Shown here: positions 19,367-29,588 of the stretch, in pieces
How positions within the stretch are numbered: position 1 is the first letter of the stretch
Layout: every line of letters begins with the position of its first letter
DNA from: Pseudomonas soli
GTDB taxonomy: Bacteria > Pseudomonadota > Gammaproteobacteria > Pseudomonadales > Pseudomonadaceae
Direction of reading: 5' to 3'
Assembly: GCF_900110655.1 (NCBI RefSeq)
Contig: NZ_FOEQ01000002.1
Location: forward strand, 124,001 to 188,000
DNA length: 64,000 bases
Notes under the pieces: model-generated
Told to the model about the DNA's origin: nothing
Databases searched by the model: none
The model's input: the letters and a program-made list of their open reading frames with translations, nothing else
Made by a program: the position numbers and the translations under genes

Positions 19367-20857
19367 ATGCAACAGAGCAGATCACATGTGGTCGAGCAGC
19401 ATGGCCTGTACGAGCTCGACGCCGGCAGCGACGTCCTCGACAGCCCCCGCTACAACCACGACATCGCCCCGACCAAGGTGCACCAGCGCACCTGGAACAA
19501 GTGGCACATCACCGCGTTGTGGGTGGGCATGTCCATCTGCGTGCCCACCTACACCCTCGGTGGCGTGCTCACCGCCTACTTCGGCCTGAGTGTCGGCGAG
19601 GCGCTGCTGGCGATCCTGCTGGCCAACCTCATCGTGCTCATCCCGCTGACCCTCAACGCCTTCCCCGGCACCAAGTACGGCATCCCGTTCCCGGTGCTGC
19701 TACGCGCCTCGTTCGGCGTTTTCGGCTCCAACGTGCCATGCCTGATCCGCGCCGTGGTGGCCTGCGGCTGGTTCGGCATCCAGACGATGTTCGGCGGGCT
19801 GGCCATCCACCTGTTCCTCGGTTCGCTGTTCCCCGAGTGGAAAGCACTGGGCGGCACTGGCGAGGTGATCGGTTTCATGCTGTTCTGGTCGCTGAACCTC
19901 TGGGTGGTGCTGCGCGGCGCCGAGTCGATCAAGTGGCTGGAGACGCTCTCTGCCCCCCTGCTGGTGGCGGTCGGTGTCGGCCTGTTGTTCTGGGCGCTGC
20001 CGCACATGTCGATGAGCGAGCTGCTCGCGCAGCCGCCCAAACGCCCCGAGGGCGCCAGCGTGGTCAGCTACTTCTGCGCCGGGCTCACCGCCATGGTCGG
20101 TTTCTGGGCCACGCTGTCGCTGAACATCCCCGATTTCAGCCGCTATGCGAAAAGCCAGAAGGACCAGATTCTCGGGCAGATCTTCGGCCTGCCGCTGACC
20201 ATGTTCCTGTTCGCCGCCCTGGGCGTGATCATGACCGCCGCCTCCGCCTCGCTGGTGGGCCAGACGGTGTCCGACCCGGTGAGCCTGATCGGCCATATCC
20301 AGAGCCCCGGCTGGGTGGCCCTGGCCATGGCGCTGATCATCATCGCGACGCTGTCGACCAACACCGCGGCCAACATCGTCTCGCCCACCAACGACTTCCA
20401 GAACATCGCCCCGCGCCTGATCGGGCGCAGCCGCGCGGTCTGGCTGACCGGTTTCATCGGCCTGGCGCTGATGGGCCACGAGCTGCTCAAGAAGCTCGGC
20501 TGGATCGTCTCCGACCTGAGCCTGGAGAGCGTGTACTCCAACTGGCTGCTGGGCTATTCCAGCCTGCTCGGGCCGATCGCCGGGATCATGGTGGTGGACT
20601 ACTTCCTGGTCCGCCGCCAGCAGCTGGACCTCGCCGGGCTGTACCGCGACGACGTGTATCCGGCGTGGAACTGGGCCGGGTTCATCGCCTTCGGCGTACC
20701 GGTGGCGCTGACCGTGATGGCCATCGGCAACAGCAGTTTCAGCTGGTTCTACGACTACGGCTGGTTCACCGGCTCGCTGCTCGGCGGCGGGCTCTACTAC
20801 GCCCTCGGCGGCATCGCGGTGCGCGGCCCGGCGCGGCTGGCCAAGCCGCTGCCCTGA
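19367..20857 (+). CDS. NCS1 family nucleobase/hydantoin permease
   Basis: 496 residues, about 12 membrane segments. The ATG at 19367 follows CTGGAG by 6 bases; the N-terminus NHDIAPTKVHQRTWNKWHI followed by a first helix is typical of NCS1 symporters (Mhp1 relatives). Within a uracil-degradation cluster it most likely imports uracil, thymine, dihydropyrimidines or hydantoins. It is followed after 65 bp by the carbamoylase gene on the same strand. Substrate is inferred from context. Confidence 0.92.
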   Translation: MQQSRSHVVEQHGLYELDAGSDVLDSPRYNHDIAPTKVHQRTWNKWHITALWVGMSICVPTYTLGGVLTAYFGLSVGEALLAILLANLIVLIPLTLNAFPGTKYGIPFPVLLRASFGVFGSNVPCLIRAVVACGWFGIQTMFGGLAIHLFLGSLFPEWKALGGTGEVIGFMLFWSLNLWVVLRGAESIKWLETLSAPLLVAVGVGLLFWALPHMSMSELLAQPPKRPEGASVVSYFCAGLTAMVGFWATLSLNIPDFSRYAKSQKDQILGQIFGLPLTMFLFAALGVIMTAASASLVGQTVSDPVSLIGHIQSPGWVALAMALIIIATLSTNTAANIVSPTNDFQNIAPRLIGRSRAVWLTGFIGLALMGHELLKKLGWIVSDLSLESVYSNWLLGYSSLLGPIAGIMVVDYFLVRRQQLDLAGLYRDDVYPAWNWAGFIAFGVPVALTVMAIGNSSFSWFYDYGWFTGSLLGGGLYYALGGIAVRGPARLAKPLP

Positions 20858-20922
20858 TGCGCCGCATCGCGGGGCAAGCCCGCCCACGTGATGGTAAAAA
20901 TAACAGCCTGAGGAGACACCCC

Positions 20923-22209
20923 ATGACCATCCCCGCCAAGGAAATCCTGCAATCCAGCCAACGCCACATCGACAGTAACCGCCTGTGGCAATCGCTGATG
21001 GAGCTGGCCCGCCTCGGCGCCACGCCCAAGGGCGGCGTATGCCGCCTGGCGCTGACCGATCTCGATCGCCAGGCCCGCGACTTGTTCGTGCAGTGGTGCG
21101 AAGCAGCCGGTTGCACGGTGAGCATCGACGCGGTCGGCAACATCTTCGCCCGCCGCCCCGGGCGCAACGCCAAGCTGCCGCCAGTGATGACCGGCAGCCA
21201 TATCGACACCCAGCCCACCGGCGGCAAGTTCGACGGCTGCTTCGGCGTGATGGCCGGGCTGGAGGTGATCCGCACCCTCAATGATCTCGGCGTGGAAACC
21301 GAAGCGCCGCTGGAGGTGGTGGTGTGGACCAACGAGGAAGGCTCGCGCTTCGCCCCGTGCATGATGGGTTCGGGGGTGTTCGCCAACAAGTTCACCCTCG
21401 AGCAGACCCTGGCCAAGCGCGACGCCCAGGGCGTGAGCGTCGGCGAGGCATTGAACGCCATCGGCTACGCCGGCAGCCGCGCCGTGTCCGGCCACCCGGT
21501 CGGCGCCTACTTCGAGGCGCATATCGAACAGGGCCCGATCCTCGAAGACCAGCACAAGACCATCGGCGTGGTGCTCGGCGCCCTCGGCCAGAAGTGGTTC
21601 GACCTGACCCTGCGCGGCGTCGAGGCCCACGCCGGCCCCACCCCGATGCATCTGCGCAAGGACGCCCTGGTCGGTGCCGCCGCCGTGGTCGAGGCGGTCA
21701 ACAGCAGCGCCCTCGCCCACCAGCCCCATGCCTGCGGCACCGTCGGTTGCCTGCAGGCCTACCCCGGCTCGCGCAACGTGATCCCCGGCGAAGTGCGCAT
21801 GACCCTGGACTTCCGTCACCTGGAAGGCCAGCGACTGGAGTCGATGATCGCCGAGGTGCGCCAGGTGATCGAGGCCACCACGGCCAAGCACGGGCTGGAA
21901 TACGACCTGGTGCCCACCGCCGACTTCCCGGCCCTGTACTTCGACAAAGGCTGCGTCGAGGCGGTGCGTGATTCGGCGCGCAACCTGGGCTTGGCGCACA
22001 TGGACATAGTCAGCGGCGCCGGGCACGACGCAATCTTCCTCGCGGAACTGGGCCCGGCCGGGATGATCTTCGTGCCGTGCGAGGGCGGGATCAGTCACAA
22101 CGAAATCGAGAACGCCGCCCCCGAGGACCTCGCGGCCGGCTGCGCGGTACTGCTGCGGGCAATGCTGGCGGCGTCGGAGGCGATTGCCGGCGGGCGGTTG
22201 GCGGCGTAG
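20923..22209 (+). CDS. N-carbamoyl-beta-alanine/ N-carbamoyl amino acid amidohydrolase (M20 family)
   Basis: 428 residues; start at 20923 with TGAGGAG 8 bases upstream. Zinc-site motifs of the allantoate amidohydrolase/carbamoylase subfamily are present: TGSHIDTQPTGGKFDG (residues about 88-103), NEEGSRF (about 137), HIEQGP (about 200) and the C-terminal GAGHDA. It would release beta-alanine, CO2 and ammonia from N-carbamoyl-beta-alanine, completing the pathway started by PreAT. A related gene lies at 63401. Confidence 0.92.
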   Translation: MTIPAKEILQSSQRHIDSNRLWQSLMELARLGATPKGGVCRLALTDLDRQARDLFVQWCEAAGCTVSIDAVGNIFARRPGRNAKLPPVMTGSHIDTQPTGGKFDGCFGVMAGLEVIRTLNDLGVETEAPLEVVVWTNEEGSRFAPCMMGSGVFANKFTLEQTLAKRDAQGVSVGEALNAIGYAGSRAVSGHPVGAYFEAHIEQGPILEDQHKTIGVVLGALGQKWFDLTLRGVEAHAGPTPMHLRKDALVGAAAVVEAVNSSALAHQPHACGTVGCLQAYPGSRNVIPGEVRMTLDFRHLEGQRLESMIAEVRQVIEATTAKHGLEYDLVPTADFPALYFDKGCVEAVRDSARNLGLAHMDIVSGAGHDAIFLAELGPAGMIFVPCEGGISHNEIENAAPEDLAAGCAVLLRAMLAASEAIAGGRLAA

Positions 22210-22347
22210 CGATGATCGCGGAACTGCGCGCGGCCGCTAGCGTTCAGCATCATCTGCGTGGGAGCGGCCGTGCGCCGCTGCCACGCAGCGCCACGACAAG
22301 GCTTGCCCCACGGTGAATCATGCCAGCCCCTTCCCGAAAGACGGCTT

Positions 22348-22375
22348 ATCGCTATATATTTCGCAACATAACGAT
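22348..22375. promoter_or_regulatory. ModE-type operator upstream of modA
   Basis: ATCGCTATATA-TTTCGC-AACATAACGAT matches the ModE consensus ATCGNTATATA-N6-TATATAACGAT in 20 of 21 defined positions or close to it, ending 20 bases before the modA start codon. This is where molybdate-loaded ModE represses modABC in E. coli. No modE gene is in the window, so the regulator must be elsewhere. Between modA and the preceding gene (22210-22347) there is otherwise only a REP-like GC-rich hairpin. Confidence 0.8.
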
Positions 22376-22377
22376 AA

Positions 22378-23153
<776 letters not shown>

Positions 23154-23154
<1 letters not shown>

Positions 23155-23834
23155 TGCCCCTCGACGCCAGTGACCTGGGTGCCATCTGGCTGACCATCAA
23201 GCTGGCCAGCCTCACCACCGCCATCCTCCTGGTGCTGGGCACGCCCATCGCCTGGTGGCTGGCGCGTACCCGCTCATGGCTGCGCGGGCCGATCGGCGCG
23301 GTGGTGGCCCTGCCCCTGGTGCTGCCGCCGACGGTAATCGGCTTCTACCTGCTGCTGGCCCTCGGCCCCCATGGCTGGATCGGCCAGGCCACCCAGGCCC
23401 TCGGCCTGGGCAGCGTGGTGTTCAGCTTCAGCGGGCTGGTGATCGGCTCGGTGGTGTATTCGATGCCCTTCGTGGTGCAGCCACTGCAGAACGCCTTCGG
23501 CGCCATCGGCCAGCGCCCCCTGGAAGTGGCCGCGACGCTGCGCGCCAGCCCGTGGGACACCTTCGTCAACGTGGTGCTGCCCCTGGCTCGCCCCGGCTTC
23601 ATTACCGCCAGCATCCTCGGTTTCGCCCATACCGTCGGCGAGTTCGGCGTGGTGCTGATGATCGGTGGCAACATTCCCGACAAGACCCGCGTGGTCTCGG
23701 TGCAGATCTTCGATCACGTCGAGGCCATGGAATACAGCCAGGCCCACTGGCTGGCCGGGGCCATGCTGGTGTTCTCGTTCCTGGTGCTGCTGATGCTCTA
23801 TGCCGGCCGCCGTGGCAAACCAGGCTGGAGCTGA
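23154..23834 (+). CDS. modB: molybdate ABC transporter permease
   Basis: 226 residues with five to six membrane segments and the cytoplasmic EAA loop ([20 protein letters not shown], about residue 125), which docks to ModC. The start overlaps the modA stop (TGATG) and the end is one base from the modC start, so the three genes are translationally coupled. Confidence 0.95.
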
Positions 23835-23835
23835 A

Positions 23836-24927
23836 ATGAGCGCATCGATAAAGGCACGCCTGAAGCTCGCGCGTGACGATTTCACCCTCGACGTCGACCT
23901 GAAGCTGCCCGGTCGCGGCATCAGTGCCTTGTTCGGTCACTCCGGCTCAGGCAAGACCTCGTGCCTGCGCTGCCTGGCCGGCCTGGAACGGGCCGCCAGC
24001 GCGTACATCGAAATCAATGGCGAGGTCTGGGAGGACAGCAGCCGCGGGCGCTTCATCCCACCACACCAACGCCCGGTCGGCTATGTGTTCCAGGAGGCCA
24101 GCCTGTTCCCGCACCTGTCGGTGCAAGGCAACCTGGAGTTTGGCTGGCGCCGGATTGCTCCCCAGGCCCGTAAAATCAGCCAGGAACAGGCATGCCAGTT
24201 GCTGGGTATCAGCCACCTGCTGGCGCGCAAGCCGGCCACGCTGTCCGGCGGAGAGGCACAACGGGTCGGCATCGCCCGAGCCTTGCTCAGCAGCCCGCGA
24301 CTGTTGCTGATGGACGAGCCTCTGGCGGCCCTCGACAGCGCGCGCAAGCGCGAAATCCTTCCGTATCTGGAGCGCCTGCACAACGAGCTGGATATCCCGC
24401 TGATCTATGTCAGCCATGCCCAGGACGAAGTCGCGCGCCTGGCCGACCACCTGGTCCTGCTCGAGCAGGGCAAGGCGCTGGCCAGCGGGCCAATCGGCGA
24501 GACTTTGGCCCGCCTGGACCTGCCGTTGGCCCAGGGCGAGGATGCCGGAGTGGTGCTCGAAGGTGTGGTGGTGGGCCACGACCCGCACTACGGGCTTTTT
24601 GACCTGCGCCTGCCAGGCGCGGACGGGCAACTGCTGCGGATCGCCCACCCCGCCTTGCAGGTGGGGAGCACCCTGCGCCTGAAGGTCCAGGCCCGGGATG
24701 TCAGCCTGGCATTGGCTGCGCAGGGGGCCTCGAGCATTCTCAACCGCCTGCCGGTCCGGGTACGCGAATGCCACCCGGCGGAAAACCCGGCCCATGTGCT
24801 GATCAGCCTGGATGCCTCTGGCACTGCGCTGCTGGCGCGCATCACGCGCTATTCGGCGGACCAGCTCGATGTACGCCCAGGCCAGTTGCTGTGTGCGCAG
24901 ATAAAGTCGGTGGCGCTGTTGGGCTGA
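23836..24927 (+). CDS. modC: molybdate ABC transporter ATP-binding protein with MOP domain
   Basis: 363 residues. Walker A GHSGSGKT (34-41), signature LSGGEAQR (about 130) and Walker [13 protein letters not shown] (about 155), followed by a C-terminal molybdopterin-binding (MOP) domain from about residue 295 that senses molybdate. The start at 23836 is preferred to an upstream in-frame ATG inside modB. It powers ModAB import. Confidence 0.95.
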   Translation: MSASIKARLKLARDDFTLDVDLKLPGRGISALFGHSGSGKTSCLRCLAGLERAASAYIEINGEVWEDSSRGRFIPPHQRPVGYVFQEASLFPHLSVQGNLEFGWRRIAPQARKISQEQACQLLGISHLLARKPATLSGGEAQRVGIARALLSSPRLLLMDEPLAALDSARKREILPYLERLHNELDIPLIYVSHAQDEVARLADHLVLLEQGKALASGPIGETLARLDLPLAQGEDAGVVLEGVVVGHDPHYGLFDLRLPGADGQLLRIAHPALQVGSTLRLKVQARDVSLALAAQGASSILNRLPVRVRECHPAENPAHVLISLDASGTALLARITRYSADQLDVRPGQLLCAQIKSVALLG

Positions 24928-24985
24928 GCAATGTCGCGGCCAATGCTGTCCATTGCAGCAAGAGTGTTCTCGATGGACTGCGCCG

Positions 24986-26008
24986 ATGCCCGATTGCCCG
25001 TTGCCTGCCGCCCTGCATTATGTCGATGACAGCCAACCCGGCCTGACCCGCCGACGCTGGCGCGATCGCTTTCACTATTTCGACGCCGGGAACCAGCGGG
25101 TGCGCGATGAAGAAACCCTGGCGCGCATCGCCGCCCTGGTGATCCCTCCGGCCTACACCGACGTGTGGATCTGCGCCGACCCCCAAGGACATCTGCAGGC
25201 CACCGGCCGCGATGCCCGAGGGCGCAAGCAGTACCGCTACCACGCGCAATGGCGCGAAGTGCGCGATCAGCATAAATATGCACGCATGCTGGCTTTTGCC
25301 GAGGTACTGCCGAGGCTGCGCAAGCAACTGGACGCCCACCTGGCTTGCCCCGGCCTGGGGCGAGAGAAGGTCATGGCGCTGGTGATCAGCCTGCTCGACA
25401 CCACGCTGATCCGCATTGGCAACCGCCAGTACCTGCGGCAGAACCGCTCCTACGGGCTGACTACCCTCGACACCCGCCATGTGCAGGTCAAGGGCAGCCG
25501 TATCCGCTTCCAGTTCCGCGGCAAACGCGGCGTCGAGCACAACGTCACCCTCACCGACCGGCGCCTGGCCGGCCTGGTCAAGCGCTGCATGGAGTTGCCC
25601 GGCCAGGCCTTGTTTCAGTACCTGGACGAACAGGGGCAGCGCCATGGCATCGGGTCCACCGAGGTGAACCAGTTCCTCCAGCAGTTGACCGGTGCCGATT
25701 TCACGGCCAAGGACTACCGCACCTGGGCCGGCAGCAGCCTGGCGCTGAACCTGCTCCAGCCGCTAGCCTGGGAACCCGATAGCGAGGCTCGCCGCCAGGT
25801 CGCCGCCATCGTCCGCCAAGTGTCCACGCGCCTGGGCAACACGCCAGCGGTCTGCCGACGCTGCTACATCCATCCCGCAGTCCTCGAGCATTTCCACCTT
25901 GGGCGCCTGTCTGCCTTGCCCCGCGCACGCCCACGCAAGGGGCTGGAAATCGAAGAAGTGGCATTACTGCGTTTCCTGCAGATGCTCGAGCGCCAAGACG
26001 AACATTGA
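24986..26008 (+). CDS. type IB DNA topoisomerase
   Basis: 340 residues of the poxvirus-like bacterial TopIB family. The C-terminal catalytic segment NTPAVCRRCYIHPAVL carries the nucleophilic tyrosine, and the arginine/lysine residues of the active site lie in the central region (KVMALVISLLD, RNRSYGLTTL). It relaxes supercoiled DNA by single-strand cleavage and 3'-phosphotyrosine linkage. The ATG at 24986 is preferred; a TTG at 24953 is in frame. It follows modC by 58 bp. Confidence 0.92.
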   Translation: MPDCPLPAALHYVDDSQPGLTRRRWRDRFHYFDAGNQRVRDEETLARIAALVIPPAYTDVWICADPQGHLQATGRDARGRKQYRYHAQWREVRDQHKYARMLAFAEVLPRLRKQLDAHLACPGLGREKVMALVISLLDTTLIRIGNRQYLRQNRSYGLTTLDTRHVQVKGSRIRFQFRGKRGVEHNVTLTDRRLAGLVKRCMELPGQALFQYLDEQGQRHGIGSTEVNQFLQQLTGADFTAKDYRTWAGSSLALNLLQPLAWEPDSEARRQVAAIVRQVSTRLGNTPAVCRRCYIHPAVLEHFHLGRLSALPRARPRKGLEIEEVALLRFLQMLERQDEH

Positions 26009-26259
26009 CGGTCACTATTTACTTCATCGAATAGAGAAATTTCCCATATGGCACCAAGCACCCTATCCTTGCCATCGAGCACCTTGCCGCGGGGTTGTGC
26101 CGCAGCCCCACTGGCGCCTGCAACTAAAGATCGACGACAGAATTTGTCTGGCGGGGAATTACTATCCGCCGAAAGCGTCTTTAATGAGAAGGAAGAGGGA
26201 CAGGCTCCCACCGCAGAGCACCTGGCTCGGCGGTTTTCTACATCACCAAGGAGAACTAC
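26009..26259 (+). promoter_or_regulatory. csrA leader and promoter region
   Basis: No gene is seen in these 251 bases. It contains an inverted repeat GGCGG-N10-CCGCC (about 26149-26168), several GGA triplets (GAAGGAAGAGGGACAGG near 26190) and the csrA ribosome binding site AAGGAGA. GGA motifs overlapping and upstream of the SD are the sites CsrA/Rsm proteins bind, so autoregulation is plausible. Confidence 0.45.
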
Positions 26260-26454
26260 ATGCTGATACTCACCCGCAAGGTTGGCGAAAGCATCGTCAT
26301 CGACGATGACATCAAAGTCACCATTCTGGGCGTCAAGGGGATGCAAGTGAGGATCGGTATCGATGCACCGAAAGATGTCCAGGTGCACCGTGAAGAGATC
26401 TACAAGCGTATCCAGGCCGGTAGCCCCGCGCCCGAAAAAAGCAACGACGAGTAA
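26260..26454 (+). CDS. csrA: carbon storage regulator CsrA/Rsm family protein
   Basis: 64 residues: [17 protein letters not shown] start, five-strand core and the RNA-binding [10 protein letters not shown] helix with the conserved L4, R6 and R44-type residues. It is a homodimeric translational regulator that binds GGA motifs near ribosome binding sites, countered by Rsm sRNAs. Pseudomonads carry several paralogues (RsmA, RsmE, RsmI); gene position after mod and topoisomerase genes recalls the P. putida rsmE locus, while the sequence ([16 protein letters not shown]) looks to me more like RsmI, so the paralogue name is left open. SD is AAGGAGA. Confidence 0.95.
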   Translation: MLILTRKVGESIVIDDDIKVTILGVKGMQVRIGIDAPKDVQVHREEIYKRIQAGSPAPEKSNDE

Positions 26455-26531
26455 CCCGCAAGCCAACCGCATCATGCCGCACGGATGCGCCTGATCGATT
26501 GCCCGCCCATGCGGGGAGCCTCTCCTGAATC

Positions 26532-26891
26532 TCAGGTGCCCAGCAATTCGCGCACCGTGGCGATCATCCGGTCCATGTCGAATGGCTTGTCGAACACGGC
26601 CGCGAACTTCCCGGGGCAGGCCCGGCCCTGGCTGGCCTGGGCGCCGCTCATGAGAATGACCGGCAGGTCCGCCAGTTCCAGCTCTTCACGTATGGCCTGC
26701 AGCAGTTCTTCGCCATTGAGCACCGGCATCATGTAGTCGGTGATTACCAGGTCCACGCGCTTTTCCTTCAAGGCATCCAGGGCCTTGCGCCCGTTGCTCG
26801 CCTTTTCAACCAGATAACCCTCATCCTCCAGGGCAAAACCGAGGATGTCGGCAATCAGGTACTCGTCATCGACGACCAGGATAGTGTTCAC
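26532..26891 (-). CDS. single-domain response regulator
   Basis: A 119-residue receiver domain starting with GTG at 26891, four bases after the KaiC-like gene stop codon. Acidic pair in VVDDE (D8, D9), phospho-acceptor D52 in ITDYMMP, and the conserved lysine in FDKPFD are present. No output domain. It is the last gene of the kinase/KaiC/regulator operon and is probably phosphorylated by that kinase. Longer in-frame starts inside the upstream gene are less likely. Confidence 0.88.
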   Translation of the reverse strand: MNTILVVDDEYLIADILGFALEDEGYLVEKASNGRKALDALKEKRVDLVITDYMMPVLNGEELLQAIREELELADLPVILMSGAQASQGRACPGKFAAVFDKPFDMDRMIATVRELLGT

Positions 26892-26895
26892 CCCA

Positions 26896-28341
26896 TCACC
26901 GATCTCCCGGCGGTGTCGCCGAACCACTGAGCACGCCACTGGCACCATCGAACGCTCGCGCGAGGCTGATGCCATTCGGTCCAAGACTCAACGCCTGCAG
27001 GGCAGGGTCGTGATCGCTGTCACGCACCTTGATGACCGACAGGGCCCTGTGCAGTTGCGCGTCAAGCTCGGCGAAGCGCATCAGGATCAGGTTGTCGACG
27101 ATGCTCGACAGGTCGGGGGCCGGCGCGGTGATCTCCGAACCGAAGATGTCACGCATCTCCCAGGTCAGCAGCACTGTCACACCACGGGCACGCAATTCGC
27201 CGGTCAGCGCGCGGAAAAAGGCATTCAGACGGGCGGGCTCAAGGGCCAGTCGGCCGAACGCTCCCAAGCTGTCGACCACCACACGCCTGGCCCCGAGCGC
27301 CTCGACCTGCGCCAACAGCTGGGCGCCGAGTTGGTCCAGCAGGCCTTCGGTGGTCGATTGCCAGCTCAGTTGCACGCTGCCTTCACGCTCGAGTGCCGGC
27401 AGGTCGAAACCCAGCGCGCAAGCCTTCAAGCGCAACCGCGCCGGCGTCTCGTAGAAACCGAAGTGCAGCCCCGGTGCAGCCTTGGTCGAAGCGGCCAGGA
27501 ACGCGATGCCCAGCGCTGTCTTGCCTACGCCTGATGGCCCCATCAGCAGGGTCACCGACGCCTCGGCCAGCCCGCCACCGAGCATGGCATCGAGGTCGGC
27601 AACACCCGTGGCGACCCAGCTCAGGGTTTGCGCCCCTGCCTGGCTGGGGCGACTGTACAGCGACTCCAGGCGCGGGTAGACCTGCAACCCCGCCTCCGTG
27701 ATCAGGCATTCGTGGCGCCCGGACAACGCGCCACTGCCACGCGTCTTGCGCAACTGGACATGGCGCACCGCCGTGCTGCCGACCAGGTGCTCGCCAAGTT
27801 CGATAACGCCATCGACCATGGTGTGCTCGGGGCTACCCTCGTCCAGCCGCGCACTGGTCAGCAGCAGCAACGTGCAGCCGGCAAACGCCGCATGCCCCTG
27901 CAGTTCGGAGACGAATTTCTTGGTGTCGAGGCTGGTTTCCGCCCTGGAGCGAGCGTTGAGCAGCCCGTCGACGATCAGCAGGGTGGCCTGCTGCCGGGCA
28001 ATTTCCTGGCGCAACAGCCTGACCACCGCGTCCAGGCCGTCCTGCTCGAGGGTGTCGAATGCGCTGACGAACTGGATGGTGTCGCCCACAAGCGCCGCGT
28101 CGAAGAAGCTCAGGGTCGATAGATACTGGAACAACCGTTCATGGGACTCGCTGAGCAACGTCGCCACCAGGACCCGACCACCCTCACGCACATGGTTGCA
28201 CGCCAGCTGGTTGGCCAGGATGGTCTTGCCCGAGCCGGGATGCCCCTGAACGATATAAGAGGCGCCGACCACCAGCCCACCCTTGAGCAGCGCATCGAGC
28301 CCCTCGATGCCCGTGGCCAGTCGCTTCAGTTGCTCTACCAT
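26896..28341 (-). CDS. KaiC-like double RecA-domain ATPase
   Basis: 481 residues with two RecA/KaiC domains: Walker A GHPGSGKT (33-40) and GPSGVGKT (268-275), each followed by a Walker B-type LLIVDGLL / RVVVDSLG. The domains resemble cyanobacterial KaiC CI and CII, but the CI catalytic pair of glutamates is not obvious (TLLSESHERL). No kaiA or kaiB is near. It is 6 bp from the kinase gene and 4 bp from the receiver gene, so it likely forms a signalling module with them. Output unknown. Confidence 0.88.
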   Translation of the reverse strand: MVEQLKRLATGIEGLDALLKGGLVVGASYIVQGHPGSGKTILANQLACNHVREGGRVLVATLLSESHERLFQYLSTLSFFDAALVGDTIQFVSAFDTLEQDGLDAVVRLLRQEIARQQATLLIVDGLLNARSRAETSLDTKKFVSELQGHAAFAGCTLLLLTSARLDEGSPEHTMVDGVIELGEHLVGSTAVRHVQLRKTRGSGALSGRHECLITEAGLQVYPRLESLYSRPSQAGAQTLSWVATGVADLDAMLGGGLAEASVTLLMGPSGVGKTALGIAFLAASTKAAPGLHFGFYETPARLRLKACALGFDLPALEREGSVQLSWQSTTEGLLDQLGAQLLAQVEALGARRVVVDSLGAFGRLALEPARLNAFFRALTGELRARGVTVLLTWEMRDIFGSEITAPAPDLSSIVDNLILMRFAELDAQLHRALSVIKVRDSDHDPALQALSLGPNGISLARAFDGASGVLSGSATPPGDR

Positions 28342-28347
28342 GGCTGT

Positions 28348-29508
28348 CTATCCGTCGGTCGAAAGCGAATCGGGGCCCGTCCGGGCTGGCAGGTACAAGC
28401 TCATGCAGGTGCCCTCGCCAAGCCGGCTGGATACCTCGATCATGCCATTGCTCTGCCGGGCGAAGCCATAGGCCTGACTCAGGCCAAGGCCAGTGCCCTT
28501 GCCGAAGGCCTTGGTGGTGAAGAATGGCTCGAAGATCCGAGGCAGCACCTGCGGGTCGATGCCCTGGCCGTCATCACGCACATCGAAGCGCACGAACTGC
28601 CCGTACAACCCATCCACCTCCCCGGACAACTGCACACTTTCGACCACCAGACGGATCTGCCCGGTGGCGGCAATGGCGTCGCGGGCGTTGAACACCAGGT
28701 TCAGCAAGACCATCTGCAACTGCCCGGCGTCCACCTCGATCAGCGGCAAGTCAGGCTGTAACTGGGGTAGCAGTTCGATTTCCCGGGGCAATGCGTGCTC
28801 CGCCAGCCCACAAATGATATCGATCGCCTCGGCCGGCACGATGCGCGTGATGCTGAGTTGCCGATGCCGGGCAAAGCTGAGCAGTTGCTGAGTCAACTGG
28901 GTGCCGCGCTGGCCGGCATCGAGGATATGCTCGAGCAAGCGCCTCACGCGTGCCGGATCCTGGCTGCTGCTGGCAAGCCGCGCAGAGCTGAGGATGATGG
29001 TCAGCAGGTTGTTGAAGTCATGGGCCAGGCCCCCGGTGAGTTGCCCCAGGGCCTCGAGCTTTTGCGCCTGGAACAGTTGCGCACGCATGCCATCGAGCTG
29101 CAGGGCCGACTCGCGGCGATCAGTGATGTCGCGGGTGACCTTGGCCAGGCCGATGACCTCGCCTTGTGCGTCGCGAATCACATCCAACGCCGCCAGCGCC
29201 CAGAACTGCGTGCCGTCCTTGCGCACGCGCCAGCCTTCGTCCTGCGCCTTGCCTTCTTCGAGTGCCTGGCGCAGCAAGCGTTGCGGGCGGCCGTCGGCAC
29301 AATCCTGGGCGGTGAAGAACAGCGAGAAATGCTGGCCGATGATCTCATCGGCATCGTAGCCCTTGATCCGCTGCGCGCCAGCGTTCCAGGACACCACATG
29401 GCCGGTTGGGTCGAGCATATAGATGGCGTAGTCCACCACCGCCTGGACCAACTGCTCGTAGCGTGCCTCTGACATCACCGAATGGGTGGGGCGGTCTGTC
29501 GAAACCAT
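28348..29508 (-). CDS. PAS-domain sensor histidine kinase
   Basis: 386 residues from ATG 29508 (GGAG 5 bases upstream). One PAS domain at about 15-130 (YAIYMLDPTGHVVSWNAGAQ), H-box GGLAHDFNNLLT (about 160), N-box NLVFNARDAI, G1 DDGQGID and G2 GKGTGLGLS. No membrane segments, so it is a soluble sensor. It heads the operon with the KaiC-like ATPase and a lone receiver, which is its likely phosphorelay partner. Confidence 0.93.
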   Translation of the reverse strand: MVSTDRPTHSVMSEARYEQLVQAVVDYAIYMLDPTGHVVSWNAGAQRIKGYDADEIIGQHFSLFFTAQDCADGRPQRLLRQALEEGKAQDEGWRVRKDGTQFWALAALDVIRDAQGEVIGLAKVTRDITDRRESALQLDGMRAQLFQAQKLEALGQLTGGLAHDFNNLLTIILSSARLASSSQDPARVRRLLEHILDAGQRGTQLTQQLLSFARHRQLSITRIVPAEAIDIICGLAEHALPREIELLPQLQPDLPLIEVDAGQLQMVLLNLVFNARDAIAATGQIRLVVESVQLSGEVDGLYGQFVRFDVRDDGQGIDPQVLPRIFEPFFTTKAFGKGTGLGLSQAYGFARQSNGMIEVSSRLGEGTCMSLYLPARTGPDSLSTDG

Positions 29509-29588
29509 GCGAGCTCCACAAGCACCGCGAAAGGACATATTGAGCGTAGTCAAAAGTCCAGCCTGTACTGCACCTTATACGACGATCG

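Noticed and set aside
26048..26266. Small gene overlapping the csrA leader
   Set aside because: It would run across the csrA ribosome binding site and start codon and has no protein-like features.
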